DNA from: Bordetella parapertussis
Lineage (GTDB): Bacteria > Pseudomonadota > Gammaproteobacteria > Burkholderiales > Burkholderiaceae_C
Reading direction: 5' to 3'
Assembly (NCBI GenBank): GCA_945890735.1
Contig: CAMDCZ010000003.1
Coordinates: forward strand, 7,999 to 71,998
Length of the DNA stretch: 64,000 nt
Numbering within the stretch: position 1 is the first letter of the stretch; every line of letters begins with the position of its first letter. Below the pieces are notes generated by a model. The model was not told where the DNA came from and ran no database searches. It saw only the letters and a program-made list of their open reading frames with translations. A program made the translations under genes and the position numbers. Of the stretch, positions 16,467 to 24,803 are shown piece after piece.

Positions 16467-17270
16467 ATGACTCGATTAACTGTTGCCTCTTCCATGTCTG
16501 ACTCCCCCATCCTTTTGACCCAATCCTTGACCAAAGAATTCAAGGGGTTTGTGGCCGTCAGCCATGTCAACCTGTCCGTCAAGCGTGGCCACATCCATGC
16601 ACTGATTGGCCCCAACGGCGCTGGCAAAACCACTTGCTTCAATTTATTGACCAAGTTTTTGGAGCCAACCAGTGGCCAGATTTTGTTCAACGGTATTGAC
16701 ATCACAGCCGAAAAGCCTGCGCAAATTGCCAGGCGAGGCGTGATCCGCTCCTTCCAAATCTCCGCTGTCTATCCGCAAATGACCGTCCTTGAAAATGTTC
16801 GCATCGGCTTGCAACGCAAGTTGGGCACCTCATTTCATTTTTGGCGCAGCGAGGCTTCATTGAACCAACTCAATGACAAAGCCATGCATTTGTTGACGCA
16901 AGTGGATTTGACGAGTTTTGCCCAGGAGCTTGCACTGAATTTGCCCTACGGGCGCAAGCGAGCCCTTGAAATCGCCACCACCTTGGCCATGGATCCCGAG
17001 CTGATGTTGCTGGATGAACCGACACAAGGCATGGGCCATGAAGATGTTGACCGGGTAACACAGCTGATCAAAAAAGTCTCACATGGACGCACGATCTTGA
17101 TGGTTGAGCACAATATGAATGTGGTTGCCAGCATTGCAGACACCATCACTGTGCTGCAGCGTGGTGCTGTCTTGGCAGAAGGTCCTTACCCGGTGGTCTC
17201 CCAAAATCCGCAAGTCATGCAGGCTTACATGGGAACCGCCGATGCTGAGTTAGCAGGGGTACAGCCATGA
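16467..17270 (+). CDS. livG: Liv-type ABC transporter ATPase (LivG-like)
   Basis: This is the first ATPase of a branched-chain-amino-acid-type (HAAT) ABC importer. The 267-residue protein has Walker A GPNGAGKTT and signature region LPYGRKRALEIA, the form usual in LivG instead of LSGGQ. Walker B is LMLLDEP, and MVEHNMNVV is the switch histidine region. The frame opens with GTG at 16461, but ATG 16467 has AAAGG five bases upstream and is preferred; MSDSP at 16494 is a later option. It overlaps the next ATPase by ATGA. The operon order is ATPase, ATPase, binding protein, two permeases, MFS carrier. Confidence 0.88.
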   Translation: MTRLTVASSMSDSPILLTQSLTKEFKGFVAVSHVNLSVKRGHIHALIGPNGAGKTTCFNLLTKFLEPTSGQILFNGIDITAEKPAQIARRGVIRSFQISAVYPQMTVLENVRIGLQRKLGTSFHFWRSEASLNQLNDKAMHLLTQVDLTSFAQELALNLPYGRKRALEIATTLAMDPELMLLDEPTQGMGHEDVDRVTQLIKKVSHGRTILMVEHNMNVVASIADTITVLQRGAVLAEGPYPVVSQNPQVMQAYMGTADAELAGVQP

Positions 17271-17980
17271 GTGCGGTGCCGGCTTTGGACATTCAAAACC
17301 TGCACACTTGGTATGGCGAGTCCCACATTCTGCATGGTCTGAATTTGCAGGTGATGAAGGGTGAAGTCGTGACTTTGCTGGGTCGCAATGGTTCTGGACG
17401 CACCACCACCTTGAGGGCGATCATGGGTTTGGTTGGTAAGCGTCAAGGCAGCATACGCATTCAGGGTGTCGAGACCATTGGACTGCCCACGCACCAAATC
17501 GCTCACCATGGGGTGGGGTATTGCCCGGAGGAGCGGGGCATCTTCGCCAGCTTGTCGTGCGAAGAAAACCTGTTGTTGCCACCGGTGGTCAACCAGCGCG
17601 GCCATCCGATGTCCTTACAAGACATCTACGCCATGTTCCCCAATTTGTACGAGCGCAAAAACAGTCCAGGGATGCGTTTGTCCGGCGGTGAACAACAAAT
17701 GCTGGCGGTGGGACGGATCTTGCGAACCGGTGCCAATTTGCTGCTCCTTGACGAAATTTCCGAGGGCTTGGCCCCTGTGATTGTCCAAGCCTTGGCTCGC
17801 ATGATCACCACACTCAAAGCCCAAGGATTCACGATCGTGATGGTCGAGCAAAATTTCCACTTCGCTGCCCCTTTGGCCGACAGGTTCTATGTGATCGAGC
17901 ACGGCCAGGTGGCGCTGGCATTTGGGGCCCATGAATTAAAGGTGCAAATGCCCGTGTTGAATGAACTGCTGGGTGTGTGA
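17267..17980 (+). CDS. livF: Liv-type ABC transporter ATPase (LivF-like) with Arg in Walker A
   Basis: This 237-residue protein is the second ATPase of the importer. The signature LSGGEQQMLAVGR, Walker B LLLLDEISEGL and switch MVEQNFHFA are intact. Walker A reads GRNGSGRT, with Arg45 (codon CGC at 17399-17401) where the nucleotide-binding lysine should be. The gene overlaps the preceding ATPase by ATGA and is otherwise full length. The second Liv operon in this window has the normal GRNGAGKT. The family call is secure; the activity of this site is in question. Confidence 0.88.
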   Translation: MSAVPALDIQNLHTWYGESHILHGLNLQVMKGEVVTLLGRNGSGRTTTLRAIMGLVGKRQGSIRIQGVETIGLPTHQIAHHGVGYCPEERGIFASLSCEENLLLPPVVNQRGHPMSLQDIYAMFPNLYERKNSPGMRLSGGEQQMLAVGRILRTGANLLLLDEISEGLAPVIVQALARMITTLKAQGFTIVMVEQNFHFAAPLADRFYVIEHGQVALAFGAHELKVQMPVLNELLGV

Positions 17981-18019
17981 GCCCAGTTTTGAGATGCATT
18001 GCAGAAACAGGAGTTACCC

Positions 18020-19213
18020 ATGAAATTACGCCAAATCGTTGTGTCGGTCATGTGTGCAGTCACGCTGCCTGCCATGGCCCAGTCGGACAGTTTGAAAATC
18101 GGGTTCATCACCGACATGTCCAGCTTGTATGCCGATATTGACGGCCCTGCAGGCGCAGAGGCTATCAAAATGGCCATTGCAGACTTTGGCGGCAAAGTCT
18201 TGGGTCGCAACATTGAATTGCTCACGGTAGACCACCAAAACAAGGCCGATATTGCGGCCTCCAAAGCCCGCGAGTGGATCGATCAAAACAACGTGTCCAT
18301 GATTTTGGGTGGTACCAACTCGGGCACTGCGCTGGCCACCAGCCGTGTGGTGGCCGATAAAAAGCGCATCTACATCAACATTGGTGCTGGGTCTGCCCGC
18401 TTGACCAATGAAGAATGCACGCCCTACACCATCCATTACGCTTACGACACCGTTGCGTTGGCCAAGGTGGCTGGCAAGGCCATCATTGACCGCGGTGACA
18501 AGAGCTGGTTTTTCTTGACCGCTGATTACGCTTTCGGTCACTCCCTTGAAAAGGATTCCTCGGAAGTGGTCAAGGCTGCTGGTGGTCGGGTGTTGGGCAC
18601 CGTGCGTCATCCCTTGAATGCATCTGACTTCTCTTCTTTTTTGTTGCAAGCACAAAGCTCCAAGGCGCAAGTTTTGGGACTGGCCAATGCTGGCGGGGAC
18701 TTTGTCAACAGCATGAAGGCGGCCAAGGAGTTTGGTGTCGACAAAAAAATGAAGCTTGCTGGCTTGCTGGTTTTCATCAACGATGTGCATGCACTGGGCT
18801 TGAAGAACACCGAAGGTTTGCTCACCACCGACAGCTGGTACTGGGACCAAAACGAGGAGACACGCAAATTCTCCGCACGTTTTTTTGAAAAATTCAAACG
18901 CATGCCCAGCAGCGTACAAGCCGGCAATTACTCGGCGGCATTGACTTACCTCAAGGCGGTCAGGGATGCCAAAACAGACGAGACCTCAAAGGTCTTGGCC
19001 ATGCTGAAGAAAAATAAGATCAACGACATGTACGCCAAGAATGCATACATCCGAGAAGACGGGCGGATGATCCACGACATGTTTTTGTTGCAAGTGAAAA
19101 AGCCGTCGGAGTCCACCAAGCCCTGGGATTACTACAAACAACTCACCATGGTTCCAGGTGCCCAAGCCTTTACTTCGTTGGCGGAGTCCAAGTGCGCTTT
19201 GATCAAAAAGTGA
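18020..19213 (+). CDS. Liv-type ABC transporter periplasmic binding protein
   Basis: The protein has 397 residues. A Sec signal peptide (MKLRQIVVSVMCAVTLPAMA, predicted cut before QSDS) precedes a type 1 periplasmic binding fold. The start of the fold is LKIGFITDMSSLYADIDGPAG, and GGTNSGTALATSRV marks the ligand-pocket edge. AGGAG six bases before ATG 18020 decides the start over the in-frame TTG at 17999. Proteins of this group bind amino acids, amides, aromatic acids or short organic acids; the ligand here is not decided. It lies between the ATPase pair and the two permeases. Confidence 0.88.
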   Translation: MKLRQIVVSVMCAVTLPAMAQSDSLKIGFITDMSSLYADIDGPAGAEAIKMAIADFGGKVLGRNIELLTVDHQNKADIAASKAREWIDQNNVSMILGGTNSGTALATSRVVADKKRIYINIGAGSARLTNEECTPYTIHYAYDTVALAKVAGKAIIDRGDKSWFFLTADYAFGHSLEKDSSEVVKAAGGRVLGTVRHPLNASDFSSFLLQAQSSKAQVLGLANAGGDFVNSMKAAKEFGVDKKMKLAGLLVFINDVHALGLKNTEGLLTTDSWYWDQNEETRKFSARFFEKFKRMPSSVQAGNYSAALTYLKAVRDAKTDETSKVLAMLKKNKINDMYAKNAYIREDGRMIHDMFLLQVKKPSESTKPWDYYKQLTMVPGAQAFTSLAESKCALIKK

Positions 19214-19256
19214 TTTCTCCCTCTACCCACCACCTGTTGGTCTGACACTGAACCCC

Positions 19257-20141
19257 ATGGAAATTTTTGGTATTGCGCTTTCCGCCATCCTCAGCCAGCT
19301 CCTGTTGGGTTTGGTGAATGGTTCTTTCTATGCCATGTTGAGTCTGGGGCTGGCCGTGATTTTTGGTTTGCTCAACGTCATCAATTTTGCCCATGGCGCC
19401 ATGTTCATGATGGGAGCCATGGTCACTTGGATGGGTCTGACTTATTTCAACTTGTCTTACTGGACCATGCTGTTGTTGGCCCCCTTGTTGGTGGGCCTTG
19501 TCGGCATGGTCATTGAAAAAACCATGTTGCAGTGGCTCTACAAGCTTGATCATTTGTATGGGTTGCTCCTGACATTTGGTGTCACCTTGATGATCGAAGG
19601 CATTTTTCGGCTGATTTATGGCTCGTCCGGTCTGTCCTACAGCGTGCCCGAAAGTTTGGAAGGCGCTACCGACCTGGGCTTCATGTTTTTGCCGAACTAC
19701 CGAGCTTGGGTGGTGGTTGCATCCTTGCTTGTCTGCTTTGCCACATGGTTCGTCATCGAAAAAACCAAACTCGGCGCCTACCTCAGGGCGGGTACAGAAA
19801 ACCCACGGCTGGTCGAGGCTTTTGGTGTCAACGTTCCTTTGATGGTCACACTCACCTACGGCTTTGGTGTGGCGTTGGCAGCTTTTGCAGGTGTGTTGGC
19901 TGCGCCCGTCTACCAAGTGGCCCCGTTGATGGGTTCCAACTTGATCATCGTGGTGTTTGCAGTGGTGGTGATTGGCGGGATGGGGTCCATCATGGGTTCG
20001 ATTCTGACCGGCTTGGGTCTTGGTGTGATTGAGGGTTTCACCAAAGTGTTTTATCCCGAAGCCTCCAGCACCGTGGTGTTCATCATCATGGCCTTGGTCC
20101 TGTGGGTCAGACCCGCTGGCTTGTTTGGCAAAGAGAAATAA
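19257..20141 (+). CDS. livH: Liv-type ABC transporter permease (LivH-like)
   Basis: A 294-residue permease with about eight membrane helices. The N-terminal segment QLLLGLVNGSFYAMLSLGLAVIFGLLNVINFAHGAMFMMGA is the LivH hallmark. The cytoplasmic EAA-like loop AGTENPRLVEAFGVNVPLM contacts the ATPases. It pairs with the following permease to form the membrane channel. Little Shine-Dalgarno is visible before ATG 19257. The gene ends five bases before the next start. Confidence 0.9.
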   Translation: MEIFGIALSAILSQLLLGLVNGSFYAMLSLGLAVIFGLLNVINFAHGAMFMMGAMVTWMGLTYFNLSYWTMLLLAPLLVGLVGMVIEKTMLQWLYKLDHLYGLLLTFGVTLMIEGIFRLIYGSSGLSYSVPESLEGATDLGFMFLPNYRAWVVVASLLVCFATWFVIEKTKLGAYLRAGTENPRLVEAFGVNVPLMVTLTYGFGVALAAFAGVLAAPVYQVAPLMGSNLIIVVFAVVVIGGMGSIMGSILTGLGLGVIEGFTKVFYPEASSTVVFIIMALVLWVRPAGLFGKEK

Positions 20142-20146
20142 CCGAG

Positions 20147-21130
20147 ATGCAAACCCCCATGCTGAAGTTCATTTTTTACACGCTCTTGGTCTTGGTCGGG
20201 CTGCTCGCGCCCTTGGTGGTGTACCCCGTTTTCATGATGAAGTTGTTGTGCTTTGCCTTGTTTGCGTGTGCCTTCAACCTGCTCATCGGCTACACAGGTT
20301 TGCTGTCCTTTGGCCACGCTGCCTTTTTGGGCGGTGCCGGGTATGTGTCCGGCTATCTCATGCGTGACATGTTCTGGTCGCCTGAGATGGGTATTTTGGC
20401 GGGCACAGCGTTTGGTGCTTTCATTGCTTGGGTGATGGGTTCACTGGCCATTCGGCGGCAAGGTATTTACTTCACCATGATCACCTTGGCCTTGTCGCAA
20501 ATGCTTTATTTCCTCTGGCTGCAAGCCAGCTTCACGGGTGGTGAGGATGGACTGCAGGGTGTGCCCAGAGGCCAACTGTTGGGCTTCTTAGACTTGAACA
20601 ATGACTTGACGCTCTACTACACCGTGCTGGTGATTTTCCTGTTTGGCTTTGGTGTGATCCACCGCACCATCCATTCGCCTTTTGGACATGTGTTGCGTGC
20701 CATCAAAGAAAACGAAGCCCGAACCATTTCACTGGGCTATGACGTGAACCGCTACAAATTGCTTGTTTTCGTGCTGTCCGGTGCACTGGCTGGCATGGCC
20801 GGTGCAACCAAGGTGTTGGTCCTCGGCTTTGAAACCCTGACCGATGCACACTGGAGTACTTCTGGTTTGGTCGTGTTGATGACCCTGGTGGGTGGCTTGG
20901 GCACGGTGATCGGCCCCATCTTGGGCGCATTTTTCATCGTCTTGTTGGAAAACAAAATGGGTGAAATTGGATTGGCGATCAGCCAAGCCACTGGGCTGGA
21001 ATGGTTTGCCAGCTTGGGCGAATCAGTGACCATCGTCACGGGTTTGATTTTTGTGATTTGTGTTTTGATGTTCCGCCGCGGCATGGTGGGGGAACTGCTT
21101 CACCGTACTTCCAACAAAGGATCGCCATGA
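20147..21130 (+). CDS. livM: Liv-type ABC transporter permease (LivM-like)
   Basis: A 327-residue permease. It has the LivM signature NLLIGYTGLLSFGHAAFLGGAGYV followed by further helices, and the loop GHVLRAIKENEARTISLGYDVNRYKLLVF for ATPase contact. ATG 20147 is chosen because the upstream frame overlaps livH coding; the chosen start follows the livH stop by five bases. The stop overlaps the MFS start by ATGA, which ties the ABC transporter and the MFS carrier into one transcript. Confidence 0.9.
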   Translation: MQTPMLKFIFYTLLVLVGLLAPLVVYPVFMMKLLCFALFACAFNLLIGYTGLLSFGHAAFLGGAGYVSGYLMRDMFWSPEMGILAGTAFGAFIAWVMGSLAIRRQGIYFTMITLALSQMLYFLWLQASFTGGEDGLQGVPRGQLLGFLDLNNDLTLYYTVLVIFLFGFGVIHRTIHSPFGHVLRAIKENEARTISLGYDVNRYKLLVFVLSGALAGMAGATKVLVLGFETLTDAHWSTSGLVVLMTLVGGLGTVIGPILGAFFIVLLENKMGEIGLAISQATGLEWFASLGESVTIVTGLIFVICVLMFRRGMVGELLHRTSNKGSP

Positions 21131-22431
21131 GCACCCACGCCACGACCATCGATCAGACGGCCAGTGCGGCCGAGGATGCCACTTACCTCAAGGTCACTTG
21201 GCGTTTGATTCCTTTGCTGCTGGTTTGTTACATCATTGCTTACCTGGACCGGGTGAATGTGGGTTTTGCCAAGTTACAAATGGCAGGAGAACTGGGTTTC
21301 TCAGATGCGGTGTATGGTTTAGGCGCAGGGATGTTCTTCATTGGCTACTTTTTCTTCGAAGTGCCCAGCAACATGATCCTGCATCGGGTCGGTGCACGTG
21401 CTTGGATCGCTCGCATCATGGTCACCTGGGGTGTGATTTCCGGCTCCATGATGTTTATCCAAACGGAAACGCAGTTTTACGTGATGCGATTTTTGTTGGG
21501 TGTGGCGGAGGCTGGATTTTTCCCCGGGATCATTTTGTATTTGACCTATTGGTATCCGGCACATCGGCGCGGCCGCATCATCTCTGTGTTCATGACAGGC
21601 ATTCCTTTGGCGGGCGTCATTGGTGGCCCCTTGTCCGGCTGGATCATGAAGAGTTGGGACCAGGTTCAGGGCTTGCAGGGTTGGCAGTGGATGTTCTTTT
21701 TAGAGGCGCTGCCCGCCGTCATTTTTGGCATCGTGGTCTTTTACTACCTGGACGATCGCATCAGCGATGCCAAGTGGCTGTCTGAGTCTGAGCGTGCTTT
21801 GCTGGCCAAACGCATTGCAGAAGATGAGCAGCACAAATCCCATATGCCGGTGTGGGACGTCTTGAGAAACAAACGGATGTGGATCATGAGTGCGATTTAT
21901 TTCAGCATGGCCATGAGCTTGTACGGCGTGAGTTTTTGGTTGCCCACATTGATCAAAGGCATGGGCGTGACAGACAATTTGTCCATTGGTCTCTTGTCTG
22001 CTGTTCCTTGGTTCGCGGGTGCTGTCTCCATGATTTTGTTTGGACGAAGCGCTGATCGCCACAAGGAGCGTCGCTGGCATGTGGTGGTGCCTATGCTCAT
22101 GGCGGCAGTCGGACTGACTTTCTCTGTGGTCTTGGCCAGCAATGTCTACCTGTCTTTCATTGCCCTGATCTTTGCATGCATGGGCATCGTTTCAGCCATA
22201 CCGCTGTTTTGGAGTCTTCCCACCGCTTTCTTGGCTGGCGCAGCAGCCGCAGCAGGCATTGCAGCGATCAACTCGATCGCCAATTTGGCTGGCTTTTTGG
22301 CGCCCTATTTGGTGGGGTGGTTAAAGCAAGCGACCCAATCGACCGATGCCGGCATGTACATGTTGGCTGTGGTTCTGGTCATCGGCGCTGCCATCACTTT
22401 GCGCATTCCCCCCAACTTGGTTAACCGCTAG
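21127..22431 (+). CDS. MFS transporter, anion:cation symporter type
   Basis: A 434-residue protein with 12 predicted membrane helices. LLVCYIIAYLDRVNVGFAKLQM in helix 1 and the loop IARIMVTWGVISGSMMFIQTETQFYVMRFLLGVAEAGFFPGI split over helices 3-5 are typical of the ACS family, which carries phthalate, tartrate, glucarate and other organic anions. The true start is ATG 21127, overlapping the livM stop, with AAGG upstream. An MFS carrier at the end of a Liv-type ABC operon suggests a second entry route or a related compound. Substrate unknown. Confidence 0.87.
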   Translation: MSTHATTIDQTASAAEDATYLKVTWRLIPLLLVCYIIAYLDRVNVGFAKLQMAGELGFSDAVYGLGAGMFFIGYFFFEVPSNMILHRVGARAWIARIMVTWGVISGSMMFIQTETQFYVMRFLLGVAEAGFFPGIILYLTYWYPAHRRGRIISVFMTGIPLAGVIGGPLSGWIMKSWDQVQGLQGWQWMFFLEALPAVIFGIVVFYYLDDRISDAKWLSESERALLAKRIAEDEQHKSHMPVWDVLRNKRMWIMSAIYFSMAMSLYGVSFWLPTLIKGMGVTDNLSIGLLSAVPWFAGAVSMILFGRSADRHKERRWHVVVPMLMAAVGLTFSVVLASNVYLSFIALIFACMGIVSAIPLFWSLPTAFLAGAAAAAGIAAINSIANLAGFLAPYLVGWLKQATQSTDAGMYMLAVVLVIGAAITLRIPPNLVNR

Positions 22432-22504
22432 GTCCATCAGGCTTTCAGGGCGTTGTTAGAATTCTGTAAGAAATAACAAAGGTCATATTGACCAGGAGAC
22501 TGCT

Positions 22505-24562
22505 TTGAACATGATCAGTAAATATGTGATTTGGGTGGCCATCGCCATTTTGGGTGCTTTTTCGCTGGGTACCGTTGCCCTGAGTCAAGGCGAGAGCATC
22601 AACGCTTTATGGATCGTGACCGCGGCCATATCCGTTTACCTGATCGCTTATCGTTTCTACGCTTTGTACATCGCCACCCATGTGATGCAGCTCGACCCCA
22701 AGCGCCTCACGCCGGCAGTTCGGCTCAATGATGGCCTCGACTATGTGCCAACCAACAAAAACGTGCTGTTTGGCCACCATTTCGCCGCCATCGCGGGAGC
22801 GGGACCTTTGGTCGGCCCTGTTTTGGCTGCGCAAATGGGTTACTTGCCCGGCTTGCTGTGGTTATTGGTGGGTGTGGTGTTGGCAGGTGCGGTGCAAGAC
22901 TTCATGGTCCTGTTTATTTCTACCCGACGCAACGGTCGTTCACTGGGTGACATGGTCAAAGAAGAGATGGGCGTGGTGCCCGGCCTGATCGCGATGTTCG
23001 GCACATTCATGATCATCACGATTTTGCTTGCGGTTCTTGCCCTGATCGTGGTGAAGGCCTTGGCCGAAAGCCCTTGGGGCACATTCACGGTTGCAGCCAC
23101 GATACCCATCGCGGTTTTCATGGGGCTGTATTCCCGCTATTTCCGTCCAGGCAGGGTGACAGAGATTTCGCTCATTGGCTTTGTGTTGCTGATGCTGTCA
23201 ATCATTTACGGTGGTCAAGTCGCTGCTGATCCCCTGCTGGCGCCTATGTTCACTTTCGATGGCAAGCAACTGACATTGATGTTGTTGGTCTATGGTGTGG
23301 TGGCCTCCATACTGCCAGTGTGGCTGCTGCTTGCGCCACGCGATTACTTGTCGACTTTCTTGAAGATTGGCACCATCATCGGCTTGGCCATCGGTATTTT
23401 GTTCGTGGCACCCGACTTGAAAATGCCGGCTGTTACCCAGTTCATTGATGGCACAGGACCGGTGTGGTCTGGTTCGCTGTTTCCTTTCTTGTTCATCACC
23501 ATTGCGTGTGGTGCTGTCTCTGGCTTTCATGCCCTGATCTCTTCTGGCACCACGCCCAAGCTGCTTGAAAACGAGATGCATGCGCCCATGATTGGTTATG
23601 GCGGCATGTTGATGGAGTCTTTTGTGGCGGTGATGGCTTTGGTGGCTGCTTCCATCATTGACCCAGGGGTTTATTTCGCCATGAACAGCCCAGCGGCACT
23701 GATCGGCACCACGCCCGAAACTGCTGCTGCAGCCATCAGCCAATGGGGCTTTGTCATCACCCCTGAGATGCTGCAAGAAACTGCCCGAAATGTTGGCGAA
23801 TCCACCATCATTTCCCGCACTGGCGGTGCACCCACCTTGGCGGTGGGCATGGCGCAAATCTTTGCCTCTGCCTTGGGCGGGCCTGGCATGATGGCCTTTT
23901 GGTATCACTTTGCGATTTTGTTTGAGGCCTTGTTCATCCTGACCGCTGTGGATGCAGGTACACGGGTAGGCCGATTCATGCTGCAAGACCTGATGGGCAC
24001 TTTCGTGCCGTCCCTCAAAAGTACCCAGTCCATCAGTGGCAATCTGCTGGCGTCTGTCTTGTGTGTCAGTGCATGGGGGTATTTCTTATACCAAGGCGTC
24101 TCGGACCCCTTGGGCGGGATCAACACGCTTTGGCCTTTGTTTGGTATTTCCAACCAGATGTTGGCTGCGATTGCCCTGACTTTGTGCACAGTGGTCTTGT
24201 TCAAAATGAAGCGTCAGCAATATGCGTGGGTCACCTTGGTGCCCACCACATGGTTGCTGATTTGCACGATCACGGCAGGCATGGAAAAAATCTTCCACAG
24301 CAACCCCAAAATTGGGTTCTTGTCGAATGCCCACAAGTTCCAGGATGCCCTGGCTCAGGGTCAACTGTTGGCTCCTGCCAAGTCTGTCGCGCAGATGCAT
24401 CAAATTGTGTTTAACAACTATTTGAATGCCGGCCTGGCAGCGCTGTTCATGTTGGTTTTGCTGTCGGTGGTTTTTTACGGCATCCGAGAGTGCATCAAAG
24501 CCATGCGTTCACCACATCCCACCACCCATGAGGCGGGTGGGGTTGAAATGCAATCTGCGTGA
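22505..24562 (+). CDS. cstA: Carbon starvation protein A family pyruvate/peptide transporter
   Basis: CstA family members import pyruvate or small peptides. The 685-residue protein has the family segments LDYVPTNKNVLFGHHFAAIAGAGPLVGPVLAAQMGYLP (in two parts) and GAVSGFHALISSGTTPK, with many membrane helices. AGGAG at 22494-22498 is six bases from TTG 22505 and 12 from ATG 22511, so a TTG start is favoured. Eight bases after its stop begins the small YbdD-type partner, the usual arrangement. No regulator or sensor of the BtsSR type is adjacent. The gene is complete. Confidence 0.93.
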   Translation: MNMISKYVIWVAIAILGAFSLGTVALSQGESINALWIVTAAISVYLIAYRFYALYIATHVMQLDPKRLTPAVRLNDGLDYVPTNKNVLFGHHFAAIAGAGPLVGPVLAAQMGYLPGLLWLLVGVVLAGAVQDFMVLFISTRRNGRSLGDMVKEEMGVVPGLIAMFGTFMIITILLAVLALIVVKALAESPWGTFTVAATIPIAVFMGLYSRYFRPGRVTEISLIGFVLLMLSIIYGGQVAADPLLAPMFTFDGKQLTLMLLVYGVVASILPVWLLLAPRDYLSTFLKIGTIIGLAIGILFVAPDLKMPAVTQFIDGTGPVWSGSLFPFLFITIACGAVSGFHALISSGTTPKLLENEMHAPMIGYGGMLMESFVAVMALVAASIIDPGVYFAMNSPAALIGTTPETAAAAISQWGFVITPEMLQETARNVGESTIISRTGGAPTLAVGMAQIFASALGGPGMMAFWYHFAILFEALFILTAVDAGTRVGRFMLQDLMGTFVPSLKSTQSISGNLLASVLCVSAWGYFLYQGVSDPLGGINTLWPLFGISNQMLAAIALTLCTVVLFKMKRQQYAWVTLVPTTWLLICTITAGMEKIFHSNPKIGFLSNAHKFQDALAQGQLLAPAKSVAQMHQIVFNNYLNAGLAALFMLVLLSVVFYGIRECIKAMRSPHPTTHEAGGVEMQSA

Positions 24563-24569
24563 TTCAGCC

Positions 24570-24782
24570 ATGAGCCCCATGTTTGAAAAACTCAAAGCCC
24601 TCAATGGCTATTTTGTGCAAACCGCCCACCTGATGGTGGGCGTGCCCAGCTATCAAAATTACCTGGACCACATGGCAAAAACCCACAGCGACAAACCTGT
24701 GATGGACTATGAGGCTTTTTTCCGAGAGCGTCAGGCGGCCAGGTTTGGTGAGGGGCCTAACCGCATGAGCCGTTGTTGTTGA
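24570..24782 (+). CDS. YbdD/YjiX family small protein (CstA partner)
   Basis: A 70-residue protein, MSPMFEKLKALNGYFVQTAH at the start and ending with a Cys-Cys pair. It has the family core GVPSYQNYLDHMAKTHSDKPVMDYEAFFRERQAARFG in two stretches. YbdD and YjiX accompany CstA and BtsT transporters and are needed for transport, though the mechanism is not settled. The frame is open further upstream inside cstA, but ATG 24570 gives the standard family length. It converges on the acyl-CoA synthetase gene 21 bases away. Confidence 0.9.
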   Translation: MSPMFEKLKALNGYFVQTAHLMVGVPSYQNYLDHMAKTHSDKPVMDYEAFFRERQAARFGEGPNRMSRCC

Positions 24783-24803
24783 CAAGGATGCGGGCCATCG
24801 GAC

